From the NCBI RefSeq assembly GCF_016195855.1, contig NZ_JACPYU010000003.1, forward strand, positions 310,001 through 374,000: DNA of 64,000 nucleotides, in the 5' to 3' direction. The stretch comes from Aquabacterium sp. GTDB taxonomy: Bacteria; Pseudomonadota; Gammaproteobacteria; Burkholderiales; Burkholderiaceae_C. Of the stretch, positions 36,331 through 44,767 are shown one piece after another (position 1 is the stretch's first letter; the number at the start of each line of letters is the position of its first letter). The notes beneath the pieces were generated by a model. The model was not told where the DNA came from. It saw nothing but the letters and a program-made list of their open reading frames with translations, and did not search any database. A program made the position numbers and the translations under genes.

Positions 36331-36996
36331 CTACCTCTTCTCGCGTTGCAGTACGCTCTTAAGGTGGTGGCTGTTTGGGCCTGGGCAGTGTTGAAGTGCC
36401 GAGGCATAGGCCACAAGTAGGAACCACGACGCGATTCGAACGGCGACCTCCGAGGTCTTGTCGGTCGGAACCGCCTGGCCATCGACCACCAGCAAAGGCT
36501 CATGCTTTGAGGCGAAGGTCAACACCACAGCCGAGCGCTGAAAAACCGACAACATTCCCTGGCAGTGGATGATGCAGTTTCGAAGTTCAAAGAGGCCAAC
36601 AAGGTCAGCCCATTGAAAGCGAGTGTCTTCGAACTTGAGGCCAACGACCTTTACTGCAAGGATGCGGAAGCGTTCGAGAACGGACCCAGCGAGGTCATTG
36701 AACTTGATCTCCAAATCGAGGGCTGCGATCAAAGATGCAGCCAGTTCGCGGATTTCCTGTTCTAGCAGCATTGCGACAGAGATGATGACCGATGCGTTCA
36801 AGATCGGCGGAAAGGTGTCCCTGTACAGCGGGAGGAACTCGATCTCTAGATCGGAGTGCGCTTCATCGCGGAAGTAGGCCTGCTCGCGATGGAGGTAAGC
36901 CTGCGTGTGCTCTAGGTATCGCTCTAGGTCGTGGAGTCGTGACGAAGCATCGAGGTACTTCGACCACAACAAATCGTGTGCCTTAGCGTGATCCAT
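36331..36996 (-). CDS. HEPN-like helical protein with R-x4-H motif
   Basis: 221 residues, all-helical by composition. The stretch LFELRNCIIHCQG has Arg139 and His144 in the R-x4-H spacing of HEPN domains, in the usual ELRN...H form. Many HEPN proteins are RNases in toxin-antitoxin and phage-defence systems, others are only structural. The ATG at 36996 overlaps the end of the TcmP gene by 14 nt, so it is the last gene of the minus-strand TcmP operon. It ends 16 bp from the convergent NERD helicase gene. The activity is inferred from the motif alone. Confidence 0.6.
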   Translation of the reverse strand: MDHAKAHDLLWSKYLDASSRLHDLERYLEHTQAYLHREQAYFRDEAHSDLEIEFLPLYRDTFPPILNASVIISVAMLLEQEIRELAASLIAALDLEIKFNDLAGSVLERFRILAVKVVGLKFEDTRFQWADLVGLFELRNCIIHCQGMLSVFQRSAVVLTFASKHEPLLVVDGQAVPTDKTSEVAVRIASWFLLVAYASALQHCPGPNSHHLKSVLQREKR

Positions 36997-38188
36997 CGCC
37001 AGAGATAGCAACCAAGCCTAGGGTTTCACCAGAGCCTTCGAAATGCAATGGCCTGGCCGTGCGCCTCTTGCCGATGGCGTCGAGGTTGACCACCGCACCG
37101 CGCTCGATCAGGCGAGCAAGCGACGCCTGGAGTTCCCTTGGAAGCCAGTTGGTCGATTCCAAAATGTCGGCAAATGCGACTTGATCAACCTTTCGGTTGC
37201 CCTTGCTGAGGTAGTTAAGCCAGAAACGATCCACTTCGTCAGGCGTGCTGCGAGAAGTATCTACCTCAGCAACCGCGTGGTCGACAAACATATCCATCGT
37301 GCCCGCCTTCGAGGACTGATCCGCGAGATGCGAAGCCAGACGCACTCGGGCCTGGACGATGTCGACTGCCTGCGAGATGTTCATGAACTCGACGATGCCC
37401 TTCGGATGACAGGACAGGTAGACCAGGTGGTATTTGGTCCGCTCCTTCTCGGGATGCAGCACAGTCACATAGGCGGTTCGCGCATTGAAGGGCTGACGCC
37501 AGGTCGGAACAACTGTCTTGAGCGTATCGCGATAGGCACCCACCAGCGCTAGTTCGCGCTCCTCGGGCGTCTTGCCCTCAACGGCGACTACCTTGCCCAG
37601 CAGCCGCCTCATAGCCTCCTTGAACTGCGATATCGATGCTGTGCGGTTGATGAACTCGTAGATGAAGTTGATCAGGAACTCAGATCGTGGTCGTTGCAGC
37701 AGCGGCGTCAGTACGTCGATGACGATCGGCAACCATCCCTTCGGGTCGATGAAGAAGAACGTGAAGGACTCCTTCCCGGCCCATTCCAGAATCTCAGGCC
37801 GCAGCGAAACGAAATCGCCTTCCAGGGCCAAGGCTTCTACGGACTTTGGCGCATCGTTGCGCAGGTAGGCCGAGAGCCTCTGGAACGGGCCCGGCTCCTG
37901 CTCAATGAAAAGCGCGCGCATCCGCGCATCAACGCCGAGCGATGCGAGCTTCTCCTTGCACGCCGCGAGGGTCTTCAGCGACAGGGATATCGATGTACCG
38001 TCCAACTTTTCGTCGTCTGACCCCCATGGACCCGCGAAGCAGTCCACGTAGCAAATCTCTGCGCGCCCCTTCGCGCGACCGTTCATGCCGATGATGAGAA
38101 CCAGCTTCTCCAGATAACTCTTCAGCAGCGCGTGCTTCACTAACGCAGGGATGCGGCCCTCGTACACGTCAGGAACGTGGTTGGCCAT
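36983..38188 (-). CDS. tcmP: Three-Cys-motif partner protein TcmP, copy 1
   Basis: 401 residues. N-terminal ALVKHALLKSYLEKLVLIIG followed by ICYVDCFAGPWGSDDEKLDGT is the TcmP signature: helix, then a methyltransferase-like D-x-FAG strand-loop. The middle has FFFIDPKGW. TcmP proteins are defined by neighbouring Gp37/Gp68-type three-Cys proteins, and that partner is two genes upstream. A Rossmann/methyltransferase-like core suggests nucleotide or nucleic-acid chemistry, but no function is established. It belongs to a minus-strand run from 40401 to 36331. Confidence 0.85.
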   Translation of the reverse strand: MANHVPDVYEGRIPALVKHALLKSYLEKLVLIIGMNGRAKGRAEICYVDCFAGPWGSDDEKLDGTSISLSLKTLAACKEKLASLGVDARMRALFIEQEPGPFQRLSAYLRNDAPKSVEALALEGDFVSLRPEILEWAGKESFTFFFIDPKGWLPIVIDVLTPLLQRPRSEFLINFIYEFINRTASISQFKEAMRRLLGKVVAVEGKTPEERELALVGAYRDTLKTVVPTWRQPFNARTAYVTVLHPEKERTKYHLVYLSCHPKGIVEFMNISQAVDIVQARVRLASHLADQSSKAGTMDMFVDHAVAEVDTSRSTPDEVDRFWLNYLSKGNRKVDQVAFADILESTNWLPRELQASLARLIERGAVVNLDAIGKRRTARPLHFEGSGETLGLVAISGDGSR

Positions 38189-38292
38189 GGCTACCTCCTC
38201 TACGATGGATGGTCGGTACGAGGGCCATGTATGGCGTCGGCCAGATAGCCAACTCGTTGAAGAGCTTCGTCAAAGCCCTCTTCATGCGCCCC

Positions 38293-38315
38293 CCTGCGCG
38301 CGCTGAGCGCGCAGG
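38293..38315. repeat. Perfect GC hairpin between the two tcmP genes
   Basis: CCTGCGCGC and GCGCGCAGG are perfect 9-bp arms around the loop GCTGA. It sits in the 186-bp gap between copy 2 (stop 38375) and copy 1 (start 38188). It may stabilise or attenuate the transcript. No T run follows. Confidence 0.6.
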
Positions 38316-38374
38316 CCTGGCCTCTGGCACCCCATTTATCGACGAGATCTGTGCAGTCATGTTGTCGTGGTTGT

Positions 38375-39646
38375 TCAGACGAAACTGATTGCTCGCTGCC
38401 GGGGCGCCAACAGTTGGTCGGTGGCCTTGATCTGCCCTGATGACCGGCGGCTTCCCCCATCGACGGATACGACTTCGATAACGCGTTCGGCAACAAGCTG
38501 CCCGACCGACTCCCGGTAGATTTGCGCCGAGGCCGGAGAACTGTTGCATGTCGTGGCGAACAACTCGCCAAAGCTGATACCTGTGTCGTCGGCATACACG
38601 CGGCGCGGGATGTGTTCATTGAGTGCAGCAATGCTCGCATGCTTGGCCACGTCATCAAACTCGAAGCCCAGAGCTGACTGCTTGAGGTACTGCGAATCGT
38701 GGGCGGGGTCGTACCCGACCATTTGGAACATGTCGAGGCCAGCGCCGCCGTAGTGAATGAAGTAATTGTTGTTGGCCCAGTGCACTTCCGTCATCACATC
38801 ACGAGCTCGGTGATGCTGGGACATATGGATCAACCAGTAGTCGCCGTGGCCACCTCGATTGCGGATGAAGAATGGCGTGAAGTGTCTCGCGCCACAGTTC
38901 TCGACCAGCCGGCGGTAAAGCGTGCTCTGCAGGAACAGTCGCCAATCGCGATCTGAAGCCTTGATCTCCTCAACGGACCGGCCCGCAAAGATATCAGGCA
39001 GTCCGAGACCATCCAAGATGTCCTTGACTTGGTCACCGTCGTTGGCGAAGTTCATGAACGAGTCAACCCCGAAGGTGAGGATCACCTCCGCGCTCGGCAA
39101 AGACTCAAAAATTTTCCGCATGAGCTGCGTCGGAACCTCTTTATAGCCGTATTGGTCCAACGCGAAGATCGATCGACCGTTCCTCGGGCTCTTCTTTTTT
39201 ATGAACTCGATGATGGCGTCGGCCTTGTCCTGAAACCTCGCGTGCTCCAGGTAGATACCATTGCCGATTTGGCCTCCGTAGCCGGCCTCGCGCAGCACCT
39301 TGTCGAGGTGCTTGTGCGCGTGCGGGTCAGCCTCGGTGAAGAAGTAGTCGACGAGCAATTGGACGGGTTTGTGCCGGTCCTTGTTGATCAGATATTCGGC
39401 CTCGCGGGTTGCCTCCAGAAAAATGAACGGCGAGCCCTTGACCACTTCTCGCGTGTCTTGGTGGACGTAGACACCGCCGCCCGCGAATCCATCGACGAGG
39501 GTCAGCTTGAGGATCTCGCGGTTGGGCGAGCTAACTAGAGTTTGAAAATATGCGGCGAGGTAGGCCTGAAGAATGCGGTGCTTGGCAACGCTGTGCTGCT
39601 GGATGAAGTCAGGCCCGTCCTTCCAGTTATATTGCTTCAGCGTCAT
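38375..39646 (-). CDS. tcmP: Three-Cys-motif partner protein TcmP, copy 2
   Basis: 423 residues. It has HSVAKHRILQAYLAAYF, then LTLVDGFAGGGVY (the D-x-FAG motif), FTEADPHAHKHL, and SIFALDQYGYKEVP where other TcmP proteins carry an Asp-Pro motif. The C-terminal third looks like a winged helix (YRESVGQLVAERVIEVVSVD). It is less like copy 1 than duplicates would be, so the pair is probably an old heteromeric set. It begins 8 bp after the three-Cys gene stop, so the two are co-transcribed. Function is not established. Confidence 0.85.
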   Translation of the reverse strand: MTLKQYNWKDGPDFIQQHSVAKHRILQAYLAAYFQTLVSSPNREILKLTLVDGFAGGGVYVHQDTREVVKGSPFIFLEATREAEYLINKDRHKPVQLLVDYFFTEADPHAHKHLDKVLREAGYGGQIGNGIYLEHARFQDKADAIIEFIKKKSPRNGRSIFALDQYGYKEVPTQLMRKIFESLPSAEVILTFGVDSFMNFANDGDQVKDILDGLGLPDIFAGRSVEEIKASDRDWRLFLQSTLYRRLVENCGARHFTPFFIRNRGGHGDYWLIHMSQHHRARDVMTEVHWANNNYFIHYGGAGLDMFQMVGYDPAHDSQYLKQSALGFEFDDVAKHASIAALNEHIPRRVYADDTGISFGELFATTCNSSPASAQIYRESVGQLVAERVIEVVSVDGGSRRSSGQIKATDQLLAPRQRAISFV

Positions 39647-39654
39647 GCGTTCGC

Positions 39655-40401
39655 TCAGGCGTGGTCAGACAGTGTTGGCATGTCGTCCCAGGTGCGCCCT
39701 TGAAGCAGACGGCCGTTGGCCTTCTTGGAGCGGCGTTTGCCGTCGGCACCCCAACCGCCCCATTGCTTGAAGAAGAATTGCACGCCCTGATCCTCACATT
39801 GTTGGCGAACATTCTCCACCCATTCGAGCTGCATCGGACGGGCCTTTGGCCCAGATTCTCCGCCAACGATCACCCAATGGACGCCTGTAAGGTCTAACTC
39901 ACCGACATCTGCGAGCAGCGGCTCGACTGACAAGAAGCGAATGCGAGCTTCAATCTGCCTCAACGCGGCGATACGCGGAACGCCATAGCGGCGATCCTCG
40001 ACGGATACGCCTAGCCAGGCGTTGTCCGGGACCTCGCGGCCTCGGAAGAATGAGGCCATGCGATCGGCTCGCTTGGTCAGCACCTGGAAGGTATGCTGCG
40101 GGCAACGGCGGATCACATCGAAGACCTGGGCGATGTAGTTGTCGTCCACACTTTTGTGGAAGAGATCGGACATCGAGTTGACGAAGTACACCGTCGGCTT
40201 CTTGCGCGCGAGCGGTTCAGTTAGGCGCTCTGGAAGGATTGTGAGCTTGAACCCGTTCTCGTAGCCAGGCGTACCCATCGCCTGCAACCGTTTGGCCATG
40301 GTCTCCGCATAGCAGTGTTTGCAGCCCGGTGAAATTTTGGTGCAGCCCACGGTTGGGTTCCACGTTGCCTCGGTCCATTCGATACGGCTGGCTTGAGACA
40401 T
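39655..40401 (-). CDS. Gp37/Gp68 family (DUF5131) three-Cys protein
   Basis: 248 residues. The N-terminal WNPTVGCTKISPGCKHCYAE holds the three cysteines C20, C27 and C30 with spacing C-x6-C-x2-C. Further family blocks are VYFVNSMSDLFH, QVLTKRADR, NAWLGVSVED, FLSVEPLL, WVIVGGESG and FFFKQWGGW. It resembles radical-SAM/spore-photoproduct-lyase-like TIM barrels, with the Cys cluster probably holding an Fe-S centre. This family occurs in phages and next to TcmP. It is the first of the TcmP run, 36 bp after the UmuD-like gene. The reaction is unknown. Confidence 0.88.
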   Translation of the reverse strand: MSQASRIEWTEATWNPTVGCTKISPGCKHCYAETMAKRLQAMGTPGYENGFKLTILPERLTEPLARKKPTVYFVNSMSDLFHKSVDDNYIAQVFDVIRRCPQHTFQVLTKRADRMASFFRGREVPDNAWLGVSVEDRRYGVPRIAALRQIEARIRFLSVEPLLADVGELDLTGVHWVIVGGESGPKARPMQLEWVENVRQQCEDQGVQFFFKQWGGWGADGKRRSKKANGRLLQGRTWDDMPTLSDHA

Positions 40402-40437
40402 TGCGTCCTCCTAGTTCTTCAAAGTCAGTGTGAGCGT

Positions 40438-41028
40438 CTAGACAGCATGCAGCACGCACGTCACGACGCCCCAAATGTTCAATTCGCTCTTGCTTTCGAC
40501 GCAGATGTCAGCAAAGTCTGGGTTGGCTGCCTGTAACAACCATCCCGTGGCGGTACGTTTCAAGCGCTTGACGGTCAACTCGCCGTCGATGTCCGCGACG
40601 ACGATGCGCCCATCTTCAGCCCCCAGGCCTCGATCAACAACAAGCTCATCGCCGTCAGCGATGCCGGCGTCGCGCATGGACAGTCCGGCCACCTTTATAA
40701 CGAAGGTGCAGCTTGGGTCGCGAACGAGATGTTTGCCGAGGTCAACTGTGTCTTCTTGGTAGTCGTCCCCTGCGGTCGGTTCGCCAGCGCGAACCCTGCG
40801 GCCGAGTACTGCAACGGCGTTTACCGCGCGCAACGCAGCAATCGGCCTGGGCCTCGTGGTCTCTCCAATTGCATGCCCCGACCGCTTCAATCCATCAAGG
40901 TAACCCACAACCACTGGGACGAGGCTCTGCGGCACACGAACCGTCTTTGTGGGCTCGCCGTAGGCAGCCTTGCGCCCGGCACCCTGTCGGGTACCGCCGT
41001 GTCGGGGCTTTGGGGACTCGGTTTGCAT
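40438..41028 (-). CDS. UmuD/LexA-type self-cleaving peptidase with long N-terminus
   Basis: 196 residues. The S24 peptidase domain has the Ser in VAGLSMRDAGIADGDELVVDR and the Lys in GELTVKRLKR, the Ser-Lys pair of LexA/UmuD. An Ala-Gly self-cleavage candidate lies in RRVRAGEPTAGDD. The N-terminus has HGGTRQGAGRKAAYGEPTK and VRVPQSLVPVVVGYLDG, a basic tail plus a ribbon-like or helical segment. It may act as a polymerase V accessory subunit or as a damage-sensitive regulator of the TcmP genes behind it. A palindrome about 100 bp upstream could be its operator. Confidence 0.8.
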   Translation of the reverse strand: MQTESPKPRHGGTRQGAGRKAAYGEPTKTVRVPQSLVPVVVGYLDGLKRSGHAIGETTRPRPIAALRAVNAVAVLGRRVRAGEPTAGDDYQEDTVDLGKHLVRDPSCTFVIKVAGLSMRDAGIADGDELVVDRGLGAEDGRIVVADIDGELTVKRLKRTATGWLLQAANPDFADICVESKSELNIWGVVTCVLHAV

Positions 41029-41129
41029 GATTTTGTGACGTATTCAAGCTTAGCACGCTCGGATTATCAAAAATTGCTGAACACATCACGAAATTGGCGG
41101 ATTGCAGTCCTACGCTCCGCGGCCACCGA

Positions 41130-41149
41130 TGACTGCCAGATGTCAGTCA
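41130..41149. promoter_or_regulatory. Palindrome before UmuD-like/TcmP run
   Basis: TGACTG (41130-41135), 8 bp, CAGTCA (41144-41149), perfect arms. A wider pair TGCCAG/CTGGCA overlaps it. It resembles a LexA box (CTG-N8-CAG rather than CTG-N10-CAG), and it lies just upstream of the UmuD-like gene, in the 140-bp gap after umuC. Confidence 0.5.
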
Positions 41150-41168
41150 TTGGACTGGCATGAACCAG

Positions 41169-42473
41169 TCAAGCCCGCACCGTCGGCACCTCACCCCAAA
41201 CCGTCGTGTACCTCGGCGTCCGTCTGACCTGCTGCATTCCCCAGGTGTCCGCCCCCAACGCGATCCCCGAACTGCCCAGCAACATGGTCCTTTTCCCGAA
41301 CCGATCGTTGACCTGATCCATCGCCACCATCAACTTGGTGCGGTCACGTTGCCCAGTGACGGGATCATCCCAAACCAGTTCAGCTTGCATGTGGGTGTCT
41401 GGCACCAAGTCGAGCAACATGACGCCAGCCTTGGCCAGATTGAAGCCTGGTTGGTAGATGGCGCGCATGCCTGCCAATGTCGCAGTGGTCAACGTGCTCG
41501 TGTCAGCGCTGGGTCGCCGCAGCGGCACGACCACACTTTTTGAAAACCTGGGACCGTCTCGAAACGGTGAGGTCCTGGCGAATACGAGCACTTGCCCGGC
41601 CAGATGACGCTGCTTGCGCAGCTTCTCAGCAGCGCGCGATGTGAACTCGCTGATGGCCTCCAGCAGCGGTGCCAGGTCGGCTACCGGACGACCAAAGCTG
41701 CGCGTGCAAGCGATCTGCTGTTTGGGCGCTGGCATGTCCGCCACTTCGATGCAGGCCTCTCCATGCAGCTCGCGCCATGTGCGCTCCAGCACAACGCCCC
41801 ACTTGCCCCGCACCACCTCGCAAGGCATCTCGATGAAGTCCTGCACGGTCTTCACGCGAAGAGCAGTTAACTGAGCGCTGATCTGCCGACCGACGCCCCA
41901 CACCTCACCAACCTCGGTTGAAGACAGCACGGCTCGCAGTTGATCGCTTGTCAGCTTCGACAGGTCACACACGCTCGCCATCCCGTCGGCGTAGATGCCT
42001 GGCTTACGCTCCGCCGTCTTGGCGACGTGGTTGGCCAGCTTGGCCAGCGTCTTGGTGCTGCCAATGCCAATGCCACACGGTATGCCCGTCCACTGATGAA
42101 TGCGCGCACGGATCTTCCAGGCCCGCTCAACCAGGTCACCACGGACGCCATGCAAACCGATGAAGCTTTCATCGATGCTGTAGACCTCTTGCGTCGGCCC
42201 GAGGCCTGCGGCCAGACTCATCATGCGGTCGCTCATGTCGCCATACAGCGTGAAGTTGGCCGACAGTGCAACCAGGCCGGCCTGTTCTTCAAGGTGCCGA
42301 ATTTGGAACCACGGCGCCCCCATCTTGATGCCCAGCGCCTTGGCCTCGTTCGACCGAGCGATGGCGCAACCGTCATTGTTGGACAGCACGACCACGGGCC
42401 GTCCATTGAGGCTGGGCCGAAAGACTCTTTCGCAACTCACATAGAAGTTGTTGCCATCCACGAGCGCGTACAC
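41169..42473 (-). CDS. umuC: Y-family translesion DNA polymerase, UmuC type
   Basis: 434 residues, normal length for UmuC. It begins [20 protein letters not shown] with the first catalytic Asp, and has [11 protein letters not shown] with the Asp-Glu pair, the [15 protein letters not shown] finger/palm block and [10 protein letters not shown] as helix-hairpin-helix. The C-terminal DUF4113-type end is present. It synthesises DNA past lesions when activated by cleaved UmuD and RecA. It follows umuD by 9 bp and shares its LexA-controlled promoter. Confidence 0.95.
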   Translation of the reverse strand: MYALVDGNNFYVSCERVFRPSLNGRPVVVLSNNDGCAIARSNEAKALGIKMGAPWFQIRHLEEQAGLVALSANFTLYGDMSDRMMSLAAGLGPTQEVYSIDESFIGLHGVRGDLVERAWKIRARIHQWTGIPCGIGIGSTKTLAKLANHVAKTAERKPGIYADGMASVCDLSKLTSDQLRAVLSSTEVGEVWGVGRQISAQLTALRVKTVQDFIEMPCEVVRGKWGVVLERTWRELHGEACIEVADMPAPKQQIACTRSFGRPVADLAPLLEAISEFTSRAAEKLRKQRHLAGQVLVFARTSPFRDGPRFSKSVVVPLRRPSADTSTLTTATLAGMRAIYQPGFNLAKAGVMLLDLVPDTHMQAELVWDDPVTGQRDRTKLMVAMDQVNDRFGKRTMLLGSSGIALGADTWGMQQVRRTPRYTTVWGEVPTVRA

Positions 42474-42482
42474 CGCATCACC

Positions 42483-42923
42483 TCAGGCAGGAAAGCGCTT
42501 GATGCTGGCAGTCACCACGCCCCAGACTTCCAGAGTCTGGCCGTCCTTTGGCGTGATGTCAGGGAAGGTCACATTGGCCGCCTTCAGCTTGACCCTCCCG
42601 GCACGCTGGTACAGGTGCTTCACCGTGAACTCGCCATCCACCACGGCCACCACCACATGCCCATGGCGCGGCTTGATTGCTTTGTTGACCACCAGCATGT
42701 CGCCATCAAAGATGCCCGCATCTCGCATGGACTCACCGCTGACGCGCAGCAAGAAGGTGGCTTGAGGATGCGTGACCAGCTCCTGCGTCAGGTCGATGCG
42801 TTTGACAGCAAAGTCTTCAGCCGGCGACGGGAAGCCCGCGCACACCTTGTCGCCTGCCAGGGGCAGCACCAGGCTGCACTCTGATAGCGGAACGGGTTGG
42901 CTGAAATGCAAAACACTGTACAT
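42483..42923 (-). CDS. umuD: UmuD, translesion polymerase V subunit
   Basis: 146 residues. S24 peptidase fold with Ser in VSGESMRDAGIFDGDML and Lys in GEFTVKHLYQ. The cleavage site is Ala-Gly in VCAGFPSP, as in UmuD. After RecA-driven self-cleavage UmuD' joins UmuC. The ATG at 42921-42923 lies inside the LexA box, and a TATACT -10 element at 42930-42935 ends only 6 nt before it. This suggests a leaderless mRNA beginning at the ATG; a TTG at 42911 is the alternative start. LexA would block both promoter and translation start. Confidence 0.93.
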   Translation of the reverse strand: MYSVLHFSQPVPLSECSLVLPLAGDKVCAGFPSPAEDFAVKRIDLTQELVTHPQATFLLRVSGESMRDAGIFDGDMLVVNKAIKPRHGHVVVAVVDGEFTVKHLYQRAGRVKLKAANVTFPDITPKDGQTLEVWGVVTASIKRFPA

Positions 42924-42933
42924 TCATCCAGTA
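42914..42933. promoter_or_regulatory. LexA (SOS) box shared by umuDC and SRAP gene
   Basis: The minus strand reads TACTG-GATGAATGTA-CAGTG, a CTG-N10-CAG core at 42916-42931 with close fit to the SOS consensus. The umuD -10 TATACT overlaps one side. On the plus strand TTGGCT, 16 bp, TACATT forms a possible promoter for the SRAP gene, again overlapping the box. So one LexA site controls both directions. Confidence 0.85.
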
Positions 42934-42956
42934 TACGTGCGCTTACGATTCTGCGC

Positions 42957-43598
42957 ATGTGCGCCCACTACCAAACCGTGACCAAACCCGAACGCTTGAG
43001 GGACGTGTTCAAGGTGGCGATGCCTCAAGGTGCGGTGGCTGACGTCTGGCCTTCGTATGCGGGCCTGTTCATCCGGCACCCGAAGGAAGCGCAACATGGC
43101 GAAGGCATGGCACCGTGGCGTGAAGCCATGACGGGGTCGTTTGGCCTCGTCCCCCACTGGGCAAAAGACACAAGCCTGGCAAAGCGCACCTACAACGCAC
43201 GCAGCGAAACCGTGGCCACCAAGCCCAGCTACCGCGACGCCTGGCGTCTGGGCCGACGCTGCATCATCCCTGCCGAAGCCATCTATGAACCAGACTGGCG
43301 GTCAGGCCGAGCGGTGCCCACCAGGATCGCTCGCGCCGATGGCCGGCCAATGGGTATTGCGGGCATATGGACAGGCTGGCGAGCGCCTGACGGCACGGTC
43401 TTGCGCAGCATGAGCATGTTGACCGTCAACGCTGACGACCACCCGCTGATGCGCCACTTCCACCGGCCCGAAGACGAGAAACGAATGGTGGTGATTCTGG
43501 AAGAAGCGGACTTTGATGCTTGGCTGGATCCTAATCGTGGCGCGCCAGTTTCAATGCTTGGTTGCCTCGATGCAGGAGGTCTGATATCCGGCGTCTGA
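42957..43598 (+). CDS. SRAP/HMCES-type abasic-site protein (YedK-like)
   Basis: 213 residues beginning MCAHYQTV, where Cys2 becomes the first residue after Met removal and forms the thiazolidine link to abasic sites in single-stranded DNA. Family blocks: FGLVPHWAKD, YNARSETVATKPSYRDAW, RRCIIPAEAIYEPDW (with the Glu), MLTVNADDHPLMRHFHRP (with the His) and RMVVIL. The start is fixed by the need for Cys at position 2. It is divergent from umuDC, with the LexA box between, so it should be induced by DNA damage. Its 3' end overlaps the convergent small membrane protein gene by 48 bp. Confidence 0.92.
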   Translation: MCAHYQTVTKPERLRDVFKVAMPQGAVADVWPSYAGLFIRHPKEAQHGEGMAPWREAMTGSFGLVPHWAKDTSLAKRTYNARSETVATKPSYRDAWRLGRRCIIPAEAIYEPDWRSGRAVPTRIARADGRPMGIAGIWTGWRAPDGTVLRSMSMLTVNADDHPLMRHFHRPEDEKRMVVILEEADFDAWLDPNRGAPVSMLGCLDAGGLISGV

Positions 43599-43739
43599 GG
43601 TAAGGGACCCCAGCCGCGCCACCTCCATTCGCGTGGCACGCGCATGCTTGAGTGCTCGCAAGCCATAACCTGCGCCGAGCACGATCAAAGCAACAGGGAC
43701 CAAGGCGGCAAGGCCGCTCCAAAGCAGGTACGGGCTCAT
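43551..43739 (-). CDS. Small single-span membrane protein
   Basis: 62 residues. A hydrophobic helix covers ~3-27 (LLWSGLAALVPVALIVLGAG), followed by a basic stretch and a short soluble tail. GGAGG 4 nt before the ATG at 43739 supports it. It is convergent with and overlaps the SRAP gene end. No family recognised; short proteins with one N-terminal helix occur in many mobile elements. Confidence 0.5.
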   Translation of the reverse strand: MSPYLLWSGLAALVPVALIVLGAGYGLRALKHARATRMEVARLGSLTSDAGYQTSCIEATKH

Positions 43740-43760
43740 CGTGCCTCCTAACGTGTGCAA

Positions 43761-44640
43761 TTGAACAAATCACTTTGTGCACGCACATTGTCAATGTCAC
43801 ATTGGTACATGGCAACCCAACATGTGTATCCCTCCGAAGGCTGTCCGACCGGACTCCGACTGAAAGTCCGATGGCGTCGGAGGCGTACCAATTGCAAACC
43901 AACATGGATCATCCGACATTGGTGGAGAGAACATTGAACATGTCATCTTGCAATGTGCACATGTTTTGATTCGCCCCGTAACGGCAAGACGGCAGCCTAC
44001 CCAAGGTACGGCACCGTCCCGAAGGAACGGCACTCGTTACTGGGTGACGGAGCACCTGCCAGGCAGTCCATGCAGCCTTTGTCTCCGACCATGGCTCCGA
44101 CCGAAGCCCGACGATGGCGAAGTCGGAGAAAACGTCGGGCAACCTGATCGGGGCAGCCGTCGGACATCACCGGGGCCTCAAGGGGCGGCTGGACGCCGCC
44201 CACGGCCCCTATCCCCGCTGGACGCGGGGCTTGCTGCCCGCCCGCTGTCCGGGGTCGCGCCTCCCCCTGCTGATGGCTACGCCATCAGCACCCCGCTGCG
44301 CGGGGGCACCCGGCAGATCCGGCTCCCTGCGAGGGTCTGCTGCGCGCCCCTGCTCCGGTCGGCCCTACGGGCTGGGGCTGGACGCCCCACCGGCCTCCCG
44401 GGTGCCCCCGCGCCTGCGGCGAGGGGGAGGCGGGGGCTTCGCCCCCCGCTCATGCACCGGCGCTGGGGCGCCTCAAATCGCTGGGGCGATTTGTGCCTGG
44501 CGGCTCCCCCCAGCCCCTCGGCAACCTGGCTGGGGCCAGGTGCGCCTCGGGGGCCTGCGCAGCGCCTGCTGCTTGGCCCGCCGCGAAGCGGCGGCGCCCG
44601 TTCACGCTGATATCGGCATGACCTGAGCAAGGTTTGCCAC
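43761..44640. repeat. Hairpin-rich non-coding region
   Basis: About 880 bp with no believable gene. At 43854-43882 CTCCGAC/GTCGGAG and at 44082-44129 TCTCCGAC/GTCGGAGA form two related inverted repeats. CATTGAACATGTCA at 43932-43945 repeats the motif at 34274-34287. From 44150 on there are many short perfect hairpins with 3-4 nt loops: 44269-44289 (GCTGATGGC-TAC), 44291-44305 (CCCCGC-TGC), around 44433-44449 (GGGGGC-TTC), 44474-44493 (CAAATCGC-TGGG). Possible transfer or replication origin. Confidence 0.6.
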
Positions 44641-44767
44641 ATGCCATATCGACAGGTCAATCTGGAATAAGTGACACCGAAAATCCCCGGCCAGCTCGCC
44701 ACACTCAAACCAAGGGCTGGCTGAGAAGCAGGCCACAATCCTCAGAACAATATCTGGACCAACAGAC

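Noticed and set aside
38200..38374. Small gene between the two tcmP genes
   Set aside because: Two overlapping frames are open over ~60 codons, neither has a good ribosome-binding site, and the stretch includes a strong hairpin.
44277..44738. Open frame of 153 codons on the minus strand
   Set aside because: It runs through the hairpin repeats; the Arg/Pro/Gly-rich translation reflects GC content only.
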